51,843 nt of DNA from UBA10161 sp038891035. Its GTDB lineage: Archaea > Micrarchaeota > Micrarchaeia > Anstonellales > Anstonellaceae. Positions 31,859 to 39,989 of the stretch are shown here, piece after piece. The notes below the pieces were generated by a model. That model was not told where the DNA came from and ran no database searches. It saw only the letters and a list, made by a program, of their open reading frames with translations. Each line of letters starts with the position of its first letter. Position 1 is the stretch's first letter. The stretch covers positions 1-51,843 of the forward strand of contig JAWAEW010000007.1 in assembly GCA_038891035.1 (NCBI GenBank), in the 5' to 3' direction. Position numbers and translations under genes: made by a program.

Positions 31859-32388
31859 GCCCAGCCCAAAGCGCTTGCAACGCTAACCGGAGAGAGAATC
31901 GCAGACATTCCTACAACAGCGCCTTTGATGACAAATGAGACTGCGAAAAGTACTGCTGCCATTATAATTGCAACTGCAATGTTGCCGCGCCTAAGCTCCT
32001 TGAACTCGTCGATTCCAACAGTTATCTTGTCAAGCACGTTGATTGCAATATAGATTGCAAAGATTGCAAGAATCACGCCAATTGCAAGGTTGACAAGGCC
32101 TATTATTAAGGCTGCTAAAAGCTGCATTGGAGAAAGGCCTGGTGCAACTGTTTGAGTTAGGTTTGAAACTCCCCCTTCAACTACGTTTGCAATTGAGAAG
32201 ATGATTGCACCTAAGAGGATAGCGATTGCCACATTTCCTTTTTTCAGTTCTGCCATCTCGTCTGTGCTTTGTGTGAGTTTGTCAAACATCCTCAAGCCCA
32301 AGTAAACTGAACCCATTGCAAGCACAAGGCCTACCACAAGCTGCAGAAGAGAGATTGCAAGCCCTACCATTAAGCTTTCTACTCCCAT
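31855..32388 (-). CDS. DUF350 family membrane protein
   Basis: The 177-residue integral membrane protein is made of two repeats. Each has a hydrophobic helix, then a D-K-(L/I)-T...(D/E)-E-(M/F)-x-E-L-(K/R)-x-G-N-(V/I)-A-(V/I)-A-I motif and another helix, matching DUF350. Four to five membrane spans are likely. The function of DUF350 is unknown, and some bacterial members sit in stress operons. A GGTGAT Shine-Dalgarno lies just upstream of the ATG. It is divergent from purM, with a shared 89-nt AT-rich promoter region. Confidence 0.8.
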   Translation of the reverse strand: MGVESLMVGLAISLLQLVVGLVLAMGSVYLGLRMFDKLTQSTDEMAELKKGNVAIAILLGAIIFSIANVVEGGVSNLTQTVAPGLSPMQLLAALIIGLVNLAIGVILAIFAIYIAINVLDKITVGIDEFKELRRGNIAVAIIMAAVLFAVSFVIKGAVVGMSAILSPVSVASALGWA

Positions 32389-32477
32389 TATATCACCTCG
32401 AAAAGAAGACGAAAGATATGCTTAAAAATATTTTGAGGGGGGGCGTGTTTAAATAAGCCAAACTACAAATCTTTTCT
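32389..32477. promoter_or_regulatory. Divergent promoter between DUF350 gene and purM
   Basis: TGTTTAAATAAG around 32448-32459 is a TATA-like box about 20-30 nt before the purM ATG at 32478, which has no Shine-Dalgarno and may be leaderless. CTTAAAAATATTTT near 32420-32433 could be the TATA box for DUF350 on the other strand. Confidence 0.45.
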
Positions 32478-33458
32478 ATGGATTATGCAACTGCTGGAGT
32501 GGATATAAAGAAAGTGAAAGACATCCATCAACTGATTGAGAAACTGATTTTCCGCAATGCTCCAATGCATGTTTTGCCTGTTAAAGGGCATTATGCAGGC
32601 CTTTTCAAAGTGGGTTCAGCAACTTTGGCGATACATTGTGATGGTGTTGGAAGCAAGGTTTTGGTGGCGCAACAACAAAACAAATACGACACGATAGGTA
32701 TAGACTGCGTAGCCATGAACGTGAATGATATTATTTGTATAGGAGCAAGGCCTCTTGTTTTGGTGGATTATCTTGCTCTTGCAAAGGAAGACCCACAGCT
32801 AGTGCATGAAATTATGAAAGGGCTAGTCCGCGGGGCGAGGGAAGCTGGCTGTGGATTGGTTGGTGGAGAGACTGCCATCCTTCCTGAGATAATAACTGGA
32901 GCAGGTAGGCCTTTCGACCTGGCCGCAACCTGCGTTGGCGTAGTGGAAAAGCCTATAAGCGGAAAGGAAATGTCGCCAGGAGACATGATAGTTGGGCTGG
33001 AAAGCAGTGGCTTGCACTCGAATGGCTATACCCTGGCAAGGAAATTGCTTGATGAAAGCTGGGCAGAGAAGATGCTGGTGCCAACCAGGATTTATGTCAA
33101 TCCAATAATGGAAATGGCAAAACGCTGCAAAATCCATGGGTTTGCACACATAACAGGAGGGGCCTTTTCCAAACTTTCAAGGATAGGAAGGCAAGCAAAG
33201 GTTGGGTTCCTCCTTGACCAGATGCCACAGCCAAAAGGCATAATGGCTCAGTTGAGTCAGCAGCTTGCAAATGACTATGAGTTTTACAGGACATTCAACG
33301 GCGGTATAGGGATGTGCGTAATTTGCCCAAAAGGCGAGGAAGAAAAAGTTATTGCAATTGCAAAAAAGCACTCGGTTGGGGCGCACGTAATAGGCAGTGT
33401 CATAAAAAAGCAGGATGTTATATTGAAAAAAGATGGGAAGGAAATATCACTTCTTTAG
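32478..33458 (+). CDS. purM: Phosphoribosylformylglycinamidine cyclo-ligase (AIR synthetase)
   Basis: The 326-residue enzyme closes FGAM to AIR using ATP. It shows YATAGVDI at the N-terminus, LAIHCDGVGSKVLVA, DCVAMNVNDIICIGARPL, GCGLVGGETAILPEI, GLESSGLHSNGYTLAR and AHITGGAFSKLSRI, with RTFNGGIGMCVI late. All are standard PurM motifs and the length is normal. It acts on the product of PurSL/PurQ encoded about 14 kb away. Its stop interleaves by four bases (TTAG) with the convergent MarC gene. Confidence 0.94.
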   Translation: MDYATAGVDIKKVKDIHQLIEKLIFRNAPMHVLPVKGHYAGLFKVGSATLAIHCDGVGSKVLVAQQQNKYDTIGIDCVAMNVNDIICIGARPLVLVDYLALAKEDPQLVHEIMKGLVRGAREAGCGLVGGETAILPEIITGAGRPFDLAATCVGVVEKPISGKEMSPGDMIVGLESSGLHSNGYTLARKLLDESWAEKMLVPTRIYVNPIMEMAKRCKIHGFAHITGGAFSKLSRIGRQAKVGFLLDQMPQPKGIMAQLSQQLANDYEFYRTFNGGIGMCVICPKGEEEKVIAIAKKHSVGAHVIGSVIKKQDVILKKDGKEISLL

Positions 33459-34021
33459 GCAAAAAGACCTTTTACTCCATTTGCGATCATCTCAATTGCA
33501 ATTGCAGTAAGAAAAAGCCCCATTATTTTGGAAAGTATTTCAATTACTTTTTCATTGACTTTTGGAAGCGCAAGTGCAAAGATATAGAAAACTGCGCCCA
33601 CGGCAACAAATGCAGCTGTGACATCTTGCAAAAGCGAAAAAGGGCCTGTGGAAAATGCCTTAATGGTGAGAAATGAAATTACGGCCGGTCCGGTGAGGAG
33701 CGGAGTTGCAATAATTGCAATCAATGAGTCGGTTTGGCTCACATCTGCTTTTTGCTCCTTTGGCCGGACGGTGTCAATCCCCAGAAGGAAAAGCACTACC
33801 CCACCCGCTATTCTAAATGCATCTATGCTTACTCCATAAAGCGAGAAAAATTGTGGCCCGAAAAAAATCACAAACAAAGCAATTGTATATGCAACTGCTG
33901 ATGCCCGTATTGCAATTTGCCGCACATCCATCTTCTTTTTGTATGCTGCCATGAGGACTGGAAAGGATGAAAGTGGGTTTAGAAGTGCAAAAAGCTGCAT
34001 AATCAAAGCTATATCTGCCAT
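33455..34021 (-). CDS. MarC family integral membrane protein
   Basis: The 188-residue protein has six hydrophobic segments and the MarC pattern: LLNPLSSFPVLMAA near the N-terminus, FRIAGGVVLFLLGID, and ATPLLTGPAVISFL. Its role is unknown; MarC was once linked to multiple antibiotic resistance but that is not supported. I use ATG 34021, whose A is also the last base of the kae1 stop (TAATG), so translation is coupled to kae1. A second MarC paralogue lies at 47239-47814. Confidence 0.85.
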   Translation of the reverse strand: MADIALIMQLFALLNPLSSFPVLMAAYKKKMDVRQIAIRASAVAYTIALFVIFFGPQFFSLYGVSIDAFRIAGGVVLFLLGIDTVRPKEQKADVSQTDSLIAIIATPLLTGPAVISFLTIKAFSTGPFSLLQDVTAAFVAVGAVFYIFALALPKVNEKVIEILSKIMGLFLTAIAIEMIANGVKGLFA

Positions 34022-35010
34022 TAAAACACCTGGTCTATTCTCCAATAGCCGTCAGGCTTAAGATCGGAAAGCTTTTCTCTTTTTCCTTTTTGCCATTCTT
34101 TCAATGCGGTATATGCAATCATGGCCCCGTTGTCTGCGTTATATTGAGGCTCGACCGCTCCAAATCGAGCTTTGTGCAGCCTGCACATCTCAGAAAGCAT
34201 TCTGCAAAGCATGGTATTTTGCGCAACCCCACCGCAAGCGGTCACTTCTTTTTTTGAATAAAGGCACAATGCTCTTTCTGCAGCTTCGCATATCTCAGCA
34301 AATGCCGTCTCAAGCAAGGAGCGACAGATATCCTGAGTTTTTTGTCTTCCTAAAGATTTGACTGCTGCTGTAAATAATCCTGCAAAGGCAAAGTTCATTC
34401 CTTTCACTGTGTAAGGAAGGGGAAAGTATTTGCCAGACTGGGCAAGTTTTGCTACTTCTGAACCATGTGGATTTTGCAATTTTGCTTCTCGGGCAAATGA
34501 ATCGAGAAGATTCCCCAGCCCCATGTCCAAGGTTTCCCCAAGCACCAAAAACCGAGAATGCGCCTTGGCTGCTTTTGCGTCTATTATAAGTTGGGTGTTA
34601 GCACCACTTACATAAACAAACAGTGGGTCGCGCATCTTGAGCAATCCTTTAGAGATTTCAAGATGCGCATGGCAATGGTTTATTCCAAGTATTGGCTTTT
34701 TGAATTTTGAAGCAAGGAATTTTGCAGCTGCACATGAAATCCTTAGGCACTGACCTATACCAGGCCCTCTGGAAAACGAGAATAAGTCTATTTCTGACAG
34801 CCTCACGTTGGCTGTGCTCAGCGCCTCATGCAGCACCTCTTCAAACGCATCTGCGTGGTGCTGAGCTGCAAGTCTAGGAATTATTCCTTGTCCAGGTGGA
34901 CTTTTGTACATTTTCTTTGCATTTGCAAGTATTGAGATGCCACTTTTTTGAAGTTTGCAGATGCCTATGCCAAGCGTGTGTGCTGTGGATTCAATCCCAA
35001 GACAAAGCAT
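34021..35010 (-). CDS. kae1: tRNA threonylcarbamoyltransferase Kae1 (TsaD family)
   Basis: The 329-residue protein has LGIESTAHTLGIGI at the N-terminus, the metal-binding NHCHAH near residues 111-116, FVYVSGANTQLI, MNFAFAGLFTAAV and VTACGGVAQNTML. Kae1 is the catalytic subunit of KEOPS, making t6A37 in ANN-decoding tRNAs. In many archaea it is fused to, or followed by, the Bud32 kinase; here a MarC gene follows instead. ATG 35010 gives the canonical N-terminus. It sits 22 bases after the CPBP protease gene in the S24e-S27ae cluster, a common archaeal neighbourhood for kae1. Confidence 0.93.
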   Translation of the reverse strand: MLCLGIESTAHTLGIGICKLQKSGISILANAKKMYKSPPGQGIIPRLAAQHHADAFEEVLHEALSTANVRLSEIDLFSFSRGPGIGQCLRISCAAAKFLASKFKKPILGINHCHAHLEISKGLLKMRDPLFVYVSGANTQLIIDAKAAKAHSRFLVLGETLDMGLGNLLDSFAREAKLQNPHGSEVAKLAQSGKYFPLPYTVKGMNFAFAGLFTAAVKSLGRQKTQDICRSLLETAFAEICEAAERALCLYSKKEVTACGGVAQNTMLCRMLSEMCRLHKARFGAVEPQYNADNGAMIAYTALKEWQKGKREKLSDLKPDGYWRIDQVF

Positions 35011-35032
35011 AGCTTTACCATCGAAGAAAAAC

Positions 35033-35689
35033 TTAAAATTGGCAATATCCTGTTTTGCATGCCAGGAAAAGCAAGACAGATGCAAAATTGAATACCGCAT
35101 GAGCCACTATTGCAGGCAAGAGCATACCTGAAATGCGAACTGATGCACACAGAATCATCCCTACAACAAAAGCTACTGCCAATTGAGCAATTGAGCCATA
35201 AGATATGTGCATAGCTGAAAAAACAATTGAAGATCCCACAGAGGCTACAAAGAAGCTAAATTTCCCTTTCAAAATCTGCGATAGTTTGAGCAAAAGAAAG
35301 CCTCTGAAAAACACTTCTTCGGCAAATGGGGCAATTGTAAAAGAAAATACCAATACAGAAACAGGAAAATGCTCCATTTTTTGCATTACTTTGCCGCTGT
35401 CAAGAATCCCAAAGAAGGAAAAAATTGCGGAGATGGCAATCGCCGCAGAAAAGCACAAAAGATAAGCTATTGCCCCAAAAAATATTGCCTTTTGAAAATT
35501 TGAAGGCTGAAGTATTCCAAACTCAATTGCAGCTTTCTTTAAATCTCTGTTTGACAGGAAAAGACCCAAGAAAAGCAAAATTAATGAAATATAAACTGAG
35601 GATGAATAGGGTGCCCATGGAGGGAAAAGGATAAAAAAAGCAAGTGCCGAGAGTGCAAAAAGTGCAAGATGCTTCTGCACTGCGCTCAC
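35033..35689 (-). CDS. CPBP family intramembrane metalloprotease
   Basis: The 218-residue membrane protein has the CAAX-protease/bacteriocin-processing (CPBP) motifs: APFAEEVFFRG (EExxxR), FSAMHISYG and IVAHAVFNF. Six or more hydrophobic segments are present. In archaea substrates are generally unknown. It starts at a GTG whose bases overlap the S27ae stop (GTGA), and its end is 22 bases from kae1, so it belongs to the translation-gene operon though it is not a usual member of it. Confidence 0.88.
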   Translation of the reverse strand: MSAVQKHLALFALSALAFFILFPPWAPYSSSVYISLILLFLGLFLSNRDLKKAAIEFGILQPSNFQKAIFFGAIAYLLCFSAAIAISAIFSFFGILDSGKVMQKMEHFPVSVLVFSFTIAPFAEEVFFRGFLLLKLSQILKGKFSFFVASVGSSIVFSAMHISYGSIAQLAVAFVVGMILCASVRISGMLLPAIVAHAVFNFASVLLFLACKTGYCQF

Positions 35690-35832
35690 TTCTTTTCAAA
35701 ATAGCCACATTTGCCGCAAGACCGCCTGTCCTTATGCTCCGCAAGCCGCACACCTGAACCACATTTTGGGCAATGCTTTTTTGGCGCATAGGGCTTGATT
35801 ACTTTCTTTTTTTGAGCCTGCTTTTCTGCCAT
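35686..35832 (-). CDS. rps27ae: Ribosomal protein S27ae (eS31)
   Basis: The 48-residue small-subunit protein opens with a lysine-rich MAEKQAQKKK tail. A zinc ribbon with two C-x2-C pairs (CPKCGSG and CGKCGYF) is separated by HKDRRS. This is the archaeal S27ae without the eukaryotic ubiquitin fusion, and the length is typical. AGGTGATAGC precedes the ATG as a Shine-Dalgarno. It lies eight bases after S24e on the same strand, the conserved archaeal gene order. Confidence 0.92.
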   Translation of the reverse strand: MAEKQAQKKKVIKPYAPKKHCPKCGSGVRLAEHKDRRSCGKCGYFEKK

Positions 35833-35840
35833 GCTATCAC

Positions 35841-36143
35841 CTATTTCTTATCTTCTTTCTTCTTTTCTGCCAGCCCGTCGCGCACGAGTAGATGGTGCCG
35901 CTCGGTTGCAAGTAAGGCTTCTTTGGTCTTGTAAATGTGTGCCCTCACTTTTGCTGTGTGGCATCCGAATCTGCCTTTGACAGAGACTATAATCAAACAA
36001 GAAGGATCACACCCGACCGAGGCAACAATTGCTTCCCTCAGCTCTTTTCTGGACGGGACTGCCTTGTCAAATGAGACATCGCAAAGCAGCTCTGTCCGGT
36101 CAAGGGAACGGTTTTCCCTTCTGTGAGAAATTGTTACTTCCAT
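35841..36143 (-). CDS. rps24e: Ribosomal protein S24e (eS24)
   Basis: The 100-residue small-subunit protein begins MEVTISHRRENRSLDRTEL and contains FDKAVPSRKELREAIVASVG and VSVKGRFGCHTAKVRAHIYKTKEALLATE, matching eS24. I chose ATG 36143 because it gives the canonical N-terminal beta strand; in-frame codons upstream overlap the end of the aIF5A gene. The lysine-rich C-terminal tail is typical. Neighbours aIF5A and S27ae place it in a translation operon. Confidence 0.92.
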   Translation of the reverse strand: MEVTISHRRENRSLDRTELLCDVSFDKAVPSRKELREAIVASVGCDPSCLIIVSVKGRFGCHTAKVRAHIYKTKEALLATERHHLLVRDGLAEKKKEDKK

Positions 36144-36154
36144 TTCATCAGCCC

Positions 36155-36544
36155 TCAGTGAATCCTTGTTATTGCTTTTTTGCCCATTGCGCACATCAGC
36201 TCTGCTTCCTTGCCTGCAGCAGCATCTTTAAGAAGATCTTCTGGAATGGTAAGCTCGAAAACTTCATATGTCGAGGTATCCATCAGCTGCGCTGTATTGC
36301 CATTCACTGCAACTATCTGTGCTGTTTGGCGCTCAATAATTGGAACTTCTACATCCGCATCAGAAGGAACAAGTAGTTGCTTTTTTTGCCCATCGAAGAT
36401 GCCAATTCCTGTAATTCGCATTTTTGCTGCGCCGTGCTTGCCAGGCTTAGAAGAATCAATACTTACTATTCTACAAGGAATTCCTTCGATTATAACGTAT
36501 TTTCCTTCCTTAAGATCTTTTGCTGAGGAAAAGATTTTGCTCAC
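36155..36544 (-). CDS. eif5A: Translation initiation factor aIF5A
   Basis: The 129-residue protein has the hypusination loop SSKPGKHGAAK with Lys36 as the modified residue, followed by an OB-fold C-terminal domain (LLVPSDADVEVPII ...). aIF5A helps ribosomes through stalled or difficult peptide bonds and needs deoxyhypusine synthase. The start is GTG 36544, preceded at a good distance by AGGTGAT. A GTG nine bases further upstream lies within that Shine-Dalgarno and is unlikely. The upstream gap holds promoters for this operon and for the small divergent gene. Confidence 0.94.
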   Translation of the reverse strand: MSKIFSSAKDLKEGKYVIIEGIPCRIVSIDSSKPGKHGAAKMRITGIGIFDGQKKQLLVPSDADVEVPIIERQTAQIVAVNGNTAQLMDTSTYEVFELTIPEDLLKDAAAGKEAELMCAMGKKAITRIH

Positions 36545-36686
36545 CAAAATCACCTTTTAGAAGCGCTGACGCGGTTAAATTGCCACAAATCATTTATAAA
36601 GCATCAGGAGGGCTAAAGAGCATAAACCTCATTTTGCCTTTTTTAACCACTATATTTAAATTATATTTGGTTAATAATGTATAAAC
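36545..36686. promoter_or_regulatory. Divergent promoter region aIF5A / 58-residue gene
   Basis: The 142-nt gap has CATTTATAAAGC near 36590-36601, a good TATA box reading toward aIF5A on the minus strand. CTATATTTAAATTATATTT at about 36651-36669 reads toward the small plus-strand gene at 36687, giving a nearly leaderless transcript. Confidence 0.55.
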
Positions 36687-36863
36687 ATGGAAAGTCTCGA
36701 AAACCAAGAAAGAAGCCTTGCATTTGAGGTAAAAGGCAAGCTGCGTGTGATTGTAGAGGAAGGCACTCCTTATGTCAAATTAGGCAATATCACTTATTTT
36801 GTAAATGAGCCCCCATCAGTCATAGTTGGAGGTAAAAAACATTTTGTAAGTGGAATCTTCTGA
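36687..36863 (+). CDS. 58-residue hypothetical protein
   Basis: The short open frame MESLENQERS ... HFVSGIF has a normal soluble composition with alternating hydrophobic residues that suggest a small beta fold (KLRVIVEEGTPYVKLGNITYFV, then SVIVGGKKHFV). It follows a strong TATA box by about 20-30 nt and ends 41 bases before pheT. I recognise no family. It is short enough to be missed by length cut-offs, but the promoter and composition argue for a real gene. Alternating beta character might indicate a nucleic-acid or ribosome-associated role, which is only a guess. Confidence 0.6.
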   Translation: MESLENQERSLAFEVKGKLRVIVEEGTPYVKLGNITYFVNEPPSVIVGGKKHFVSGIF

Positions 36864-36904
36864 AAAAGAGTATCCATTTAAATCAACTAATACAAATTTT
36901 TCAT

Positions 36905-38467
36905 ATGGCACAAGTGCAGTTTCCTTTCCAAGATTTGCAGGAACTTATCAGCATAGAGCAGCAAGAGGCGTTGGAGACTCTTGGGATGCTTGGCTTTCCA
37001 GCAGAAGTTCTTCCAGACGGAACTATAGGTGTGGAGGTGACACCTAATAGGCCAGATTGCCTTTGCATAGAAGGGCTTGCGCGCACTTTACAATGTTTCA
37101 AACAAGGCAATCCGGTGGAGTTTAAGGTATCTAAAGCAACCATATCTGCAATCTGTGACCCTTCAGTTTCAGCAGTACGCCCTGCTTTTGGCTGTGCGGT
37201 AGTGCGGAATATAAAAATGACTGATTCGCTTTTGCGCTCTATAATGCAGCTTCAGGAGAAATTACATGAAACAGTCGGGCGCAAGCGCAGGAAAGTTGCA
37301 ATTGGGCTTCATGATCTTGCCCCGATAAAACCGCCTTTCAGATACTTTGCATGTGGAAGAGAAGAAATTTCGTTTGTGCCGCTCAATTCCACAGAGGAGA
37401 TGACTCCGGCTGAAATTCTGAAAAAACATGAAAAGGGCATAATGTATGCTCACTTGGTTGGAGAAAAATGCCCAATGATAGTGGATGCAGAAGGAAAAGT
37501 GCTTTCATTTCCTCCAATCATAAATGGCGAGCTTACACGCGTCTGCGAAAGTACTAAGGAAATCTTTGTAGATTGCACTGGGACCAGCGCAGATGCCGTA
37601 AAGGTAGCAGTAAACATCGTTTGCGCAGCCTTTGCACAGCGCGGTGCGCAAATAGAAGAAGTGATATTGGACGGCCAGCCATACCGGCTACTGGAGGAAA
37701 AAGAATGGAAATTGCCTACCAAAGAAGCTCAAAGACTTCTTGGAATTGGTCTTTCTGATGCCCAGGCTGCTCAGCTTCTTTCCAAGATGGGCCATAAAAT
37801 CAAAGGCGACAGAGTGCTGGTGCCTGGCTATCGGGCAGACATAATGAGTGAAGTGGATTTGATAGAAGATATTGCAATAGCTTATGGGTTTAACAATTTT
37901 GAGCCTGTTTTGCCGGAAGTTTCAACTGTGGGCAAAATCCAGAAAGAGTCTCCTTATCATGATGTGATGGTGGGGCTTGGTTATACTGAAGCTCTCACCT
38001 GGATGCTTTCTAATCCGGCTCTTGTGAAGAAAGCAAAAATAGATGAAAAGCTTCTTGAAATAGAAAACCCACTTACTGAAGAATACAGCGTATTTAGACC
38101 TGCCATACTTCCAAATCTTTTGTCTGTGCTTTCTGAAGGCAAAAACGAAAGACTTCCAATAAGGCTTTATGAAATTGGGCCTGTTGCAAAACCAAACCTA
38201 AAGCAGCAGCTCTGCATTGTTTCCATGCACGCAAAAGCTTCATTTTCAGAGATAAAAGGAGTGGTTTTGGCAGCTATGCAAAAGCTTGGAAAGGATGTCC
38301 AAATCCAGCAAGATTCATCTCAGACATACATAAGTGGAAGGTGTGCTGCAGTTTATGTTGGCGAAAAGAAGGTTGGCTTGTTTGGTGAAATTGCGCCGCA
38401 GGTGCTTGCAGATTTTGGACTTGAACAGCCTGTTTGCGCTGCTGAGATAGAGGTAGAAGATGTATAG
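36905..38467 (+). CDS. pheT: Phenylalanyl-tRNA synthetase beta subunit
   Basis: The 520-residue protein shows GIGVEVTPNRPDCLCIEGLART-type B1/B3 segments (EVTPNRPD), a B3/4 editing-like domain (PPIINGE, FVDCTGT), the B5 domain, LVPGYRADIMSEVDLIEDIAIAYG and a catalytic-like C-terminal fold (ENPLTEEYSVFRPAILPNLL). Length fits the archaeal/eukaryotic beta subunit. It pairs with PheS, which is not in the window, to charge tRNA-Phe. Its 3' end overlaps the following cysteine-rich gene by eight bases, so that protein is co-expressed with it. Confidence 0.93.
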   Translation: MAQVQFPFQDLQELISIEQQEALETLGMLGFPAEVLPDGTIGVEVTPNRPDCLCIEGLARTLQCFKQGNPVEFKVSKATISAICDPSVSAVRPAFGCAVVRNIKMTDSLLRSIMQLQEKLHETVGRKRRKVAIGLHDLAPIKPPFRYFACGREEISFVPLNSTEEMTPAEILKKHEKGIMYAHLVGEKCPMIVDAEGKVLSFPPIINGELTRVCESTKEIFVDCTGTSADAVKVAVNIVCAAFAQRGAQIEEVILDGQPYRLLEEKEWKLPTKEAQRLLGIGLSDAQAAQLLSKMGHKIKGDRVLVPGYRADIMSEVDLIEDIAIAYGFNNFEPVLPEVSTVGKIQKESPYHDVMVGLGYTEALTWMLSNPALVKKAKIDEKLLEIENPLTEEYSVFRPAILPNLLSVLSEGKNERLPIRLYEIGPVAKPNLKQQLCIVSMHAKASFSEIKGVVLAAMQKLGKDVQIQQDSSQTYISGRCAAVYVGEKKVGLFGEIAPQVLADFGLEQPVCAAEIEVEDV

Positions 38468-39989
38468 CCTAGAGCCCATTGACAAGGCTTTCAGAGAAAC
38501 TTGCAAGATACTTTTCAAAGCCGAAGTCGGTGGGCTTCTTGAATTTGAGCCTTACTTGAAAGAATGCATTTTCCCCTATAGCGTAGTAGAGCTTGAAAAT
38601 AATCAAAAAGTAATGCTTGGCAGTCCCTATTACCGAGGAAAGGTAGCATCTGCTCAAGATATGTCATGGGAAGAACCAAAGTTCTCTGTAAATCAGATAA
38701 AGGACATAGATTCTCTTTTTGAGGCGGCAAAGGAAATCGCAATTTATTGCGGCAATAAAGCATTCGGGAAAAACCACAACATACATCTGCTTGACAATGC
38801 CAAAGATTGCATAGATGTATATTTTGCCCACAATGCAACCAACGTCAAAAAAGGAGCATATCTTTCTTGTATTAGGAATTCTGAATATGTCTTTGGCATA
38901 CCTGCTTTTGCAAAAATAAAACATTCTATAAGATGTGTAGAGGGTATGAATGCAAATCGGATGTTTGAGTCTCATTATATCAGCAACTGTTCGGATATGT
39001 ACTACTGCATAAATTGCCATGGCTGCAGCGAGATAATTTTTGGCTTTAATTTGCGCAACAAGCGCTACTGCATAGGTAATCTTGGGCTTGGAAAGGAGAA
39101 ATATTTTGAGCTGAAGACTAAACTCATCTCTGAAATTGCTGAGATTTTAGGAAAAAGGAAGCGGATATTTTCGCTTGGGGAAATCTTGAAGCAAAACGCC
39201 TCAGAGGAAAACCCAGACTTCATACCGACTCAGCCTCCTCCGCCATCTGTGCAGAAAGCATTTGCAAAGGCAACAGAGATTGTGCTCAAAGTTAAAAGGG
39301 AGGATATTGTCCCGTTTGTATCTTATTTGCAATCTAAGACTTTACCAGTCCAAAAGGCCAGTGGCAGGTTCAAAAGCAAAACCTATCGCCCGTTTCTGCC
39401 TGTTGTGAAAGACATACCTTTTGCCTGCCTCTGCACCAATCAGGAGGCACAAACACAAGATAAGCCACTTATCGAAGGCGAGTCTGATTTTAGATTGCAA
39501 AGCTTGGTCGCTCAGATTGCAAAAAATGCATCCACCACTCTGGAAATGAGGGAAGGAGATTGTAAAGAAGTTTATGAGACAAGCCAGGTAATAAGTTCAA
39601 ATGAATGCTGGTCAGCGTGGGATTTCACCTTTTCTTCCAGATGCGCATGTTCTACGGGTGTAGGCAACTGTGAATATGTTTTTGGAGGTGGAAATATCAG
39701 GATCCTTGAGTCAAAATTCTGCATCAATTGCTACAATTCAATCAACCTTCAGCGCTGTTTTGAAGCAGACAGTTGTGTGGATTGCAGTGATTGCTATTTC
39801 TGCCACAACCTTGAAGGATGCCAAGAATGCATACTTTGCTTCAACTTGAAAGGAAAAAGATATGCTGTTCTTAATCAAGAACTGAAAAAGGAGCAGTATT
39901 ACAAAATAAAGAAAATGCTGCTGGACTATATAAATTCAGAGCTTGACAAAAAGAAGTTCATCTCACGCTCAATCTTTGAGATTGGCTAA
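38460..39989 (+). CDS. Cysteine-rich repeat protein of unknown function
   Basis: The 509-residue protein has two related halves. Each contains a run of closely spaced Cys (YYCINCHGCSEIIFGF; CVDCSDCYFCHNLEGCQECILCF) followed by N-L-(R/K)-x-K-R-Y-(C/A)-(I/V)-x-N and a Lys/Tyr-rich helix (GKEKYFELKTKL; KKEQYYKIKKML). A proline-rich linker (TQPPPPSV) joins them. I recall this Cys-repeat plus N-L-x-x-K-x-Y pattern from uncharacterised CPR and DPANN proteins, but no function is known to me. The regular short turns suggest a beta-solenoid stabilised by metal or disulfides. It overlaps pheT by eight bases. Confidence 0.8.
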   Translation: MYSLEPIDKAFRETCKILFKAEVGGLLEFEPYLKECIFPYSVVELENNQKVMLGSPYYRGKVASAQDMSWEEPKFSVNQIKDIDSLFEAAKEIAIYCGNKAFGKNHNIHLLDNAKDCIDVYFAHNATNVKKGAYLSCIRNSEYVFGIPAFAKIKHSIRCVEGMNANRMFESHYISNCSDMYYCINCHGCSEIIFGFNLRNKRYCIGNLGLGKEKYFELKTKLISEIAEILGKRKRIFSLGEILKQNASEENPDFIPTQPPPPSVQKAFAKATEIVLKVKREDIVPFVSYLQSKTLPVQKASGRFKSKTYRPFLPVVKDIPFACLCTNQEAQTQDKPLIEGESDFRLQSLVAQIAKNASTTLEMREGDCKEVYETSQVISSNECWSAWDFTFSSRCACSTGVGNCEYVFGGGNIRILESKFCINCYNSINLQRCFEADSCVDCSDCYFCHNLEGCQECILCFNLKGKRYAVLNQELKKEQYYKIKKMLLDYINSELDKKKFISRSIFEIG

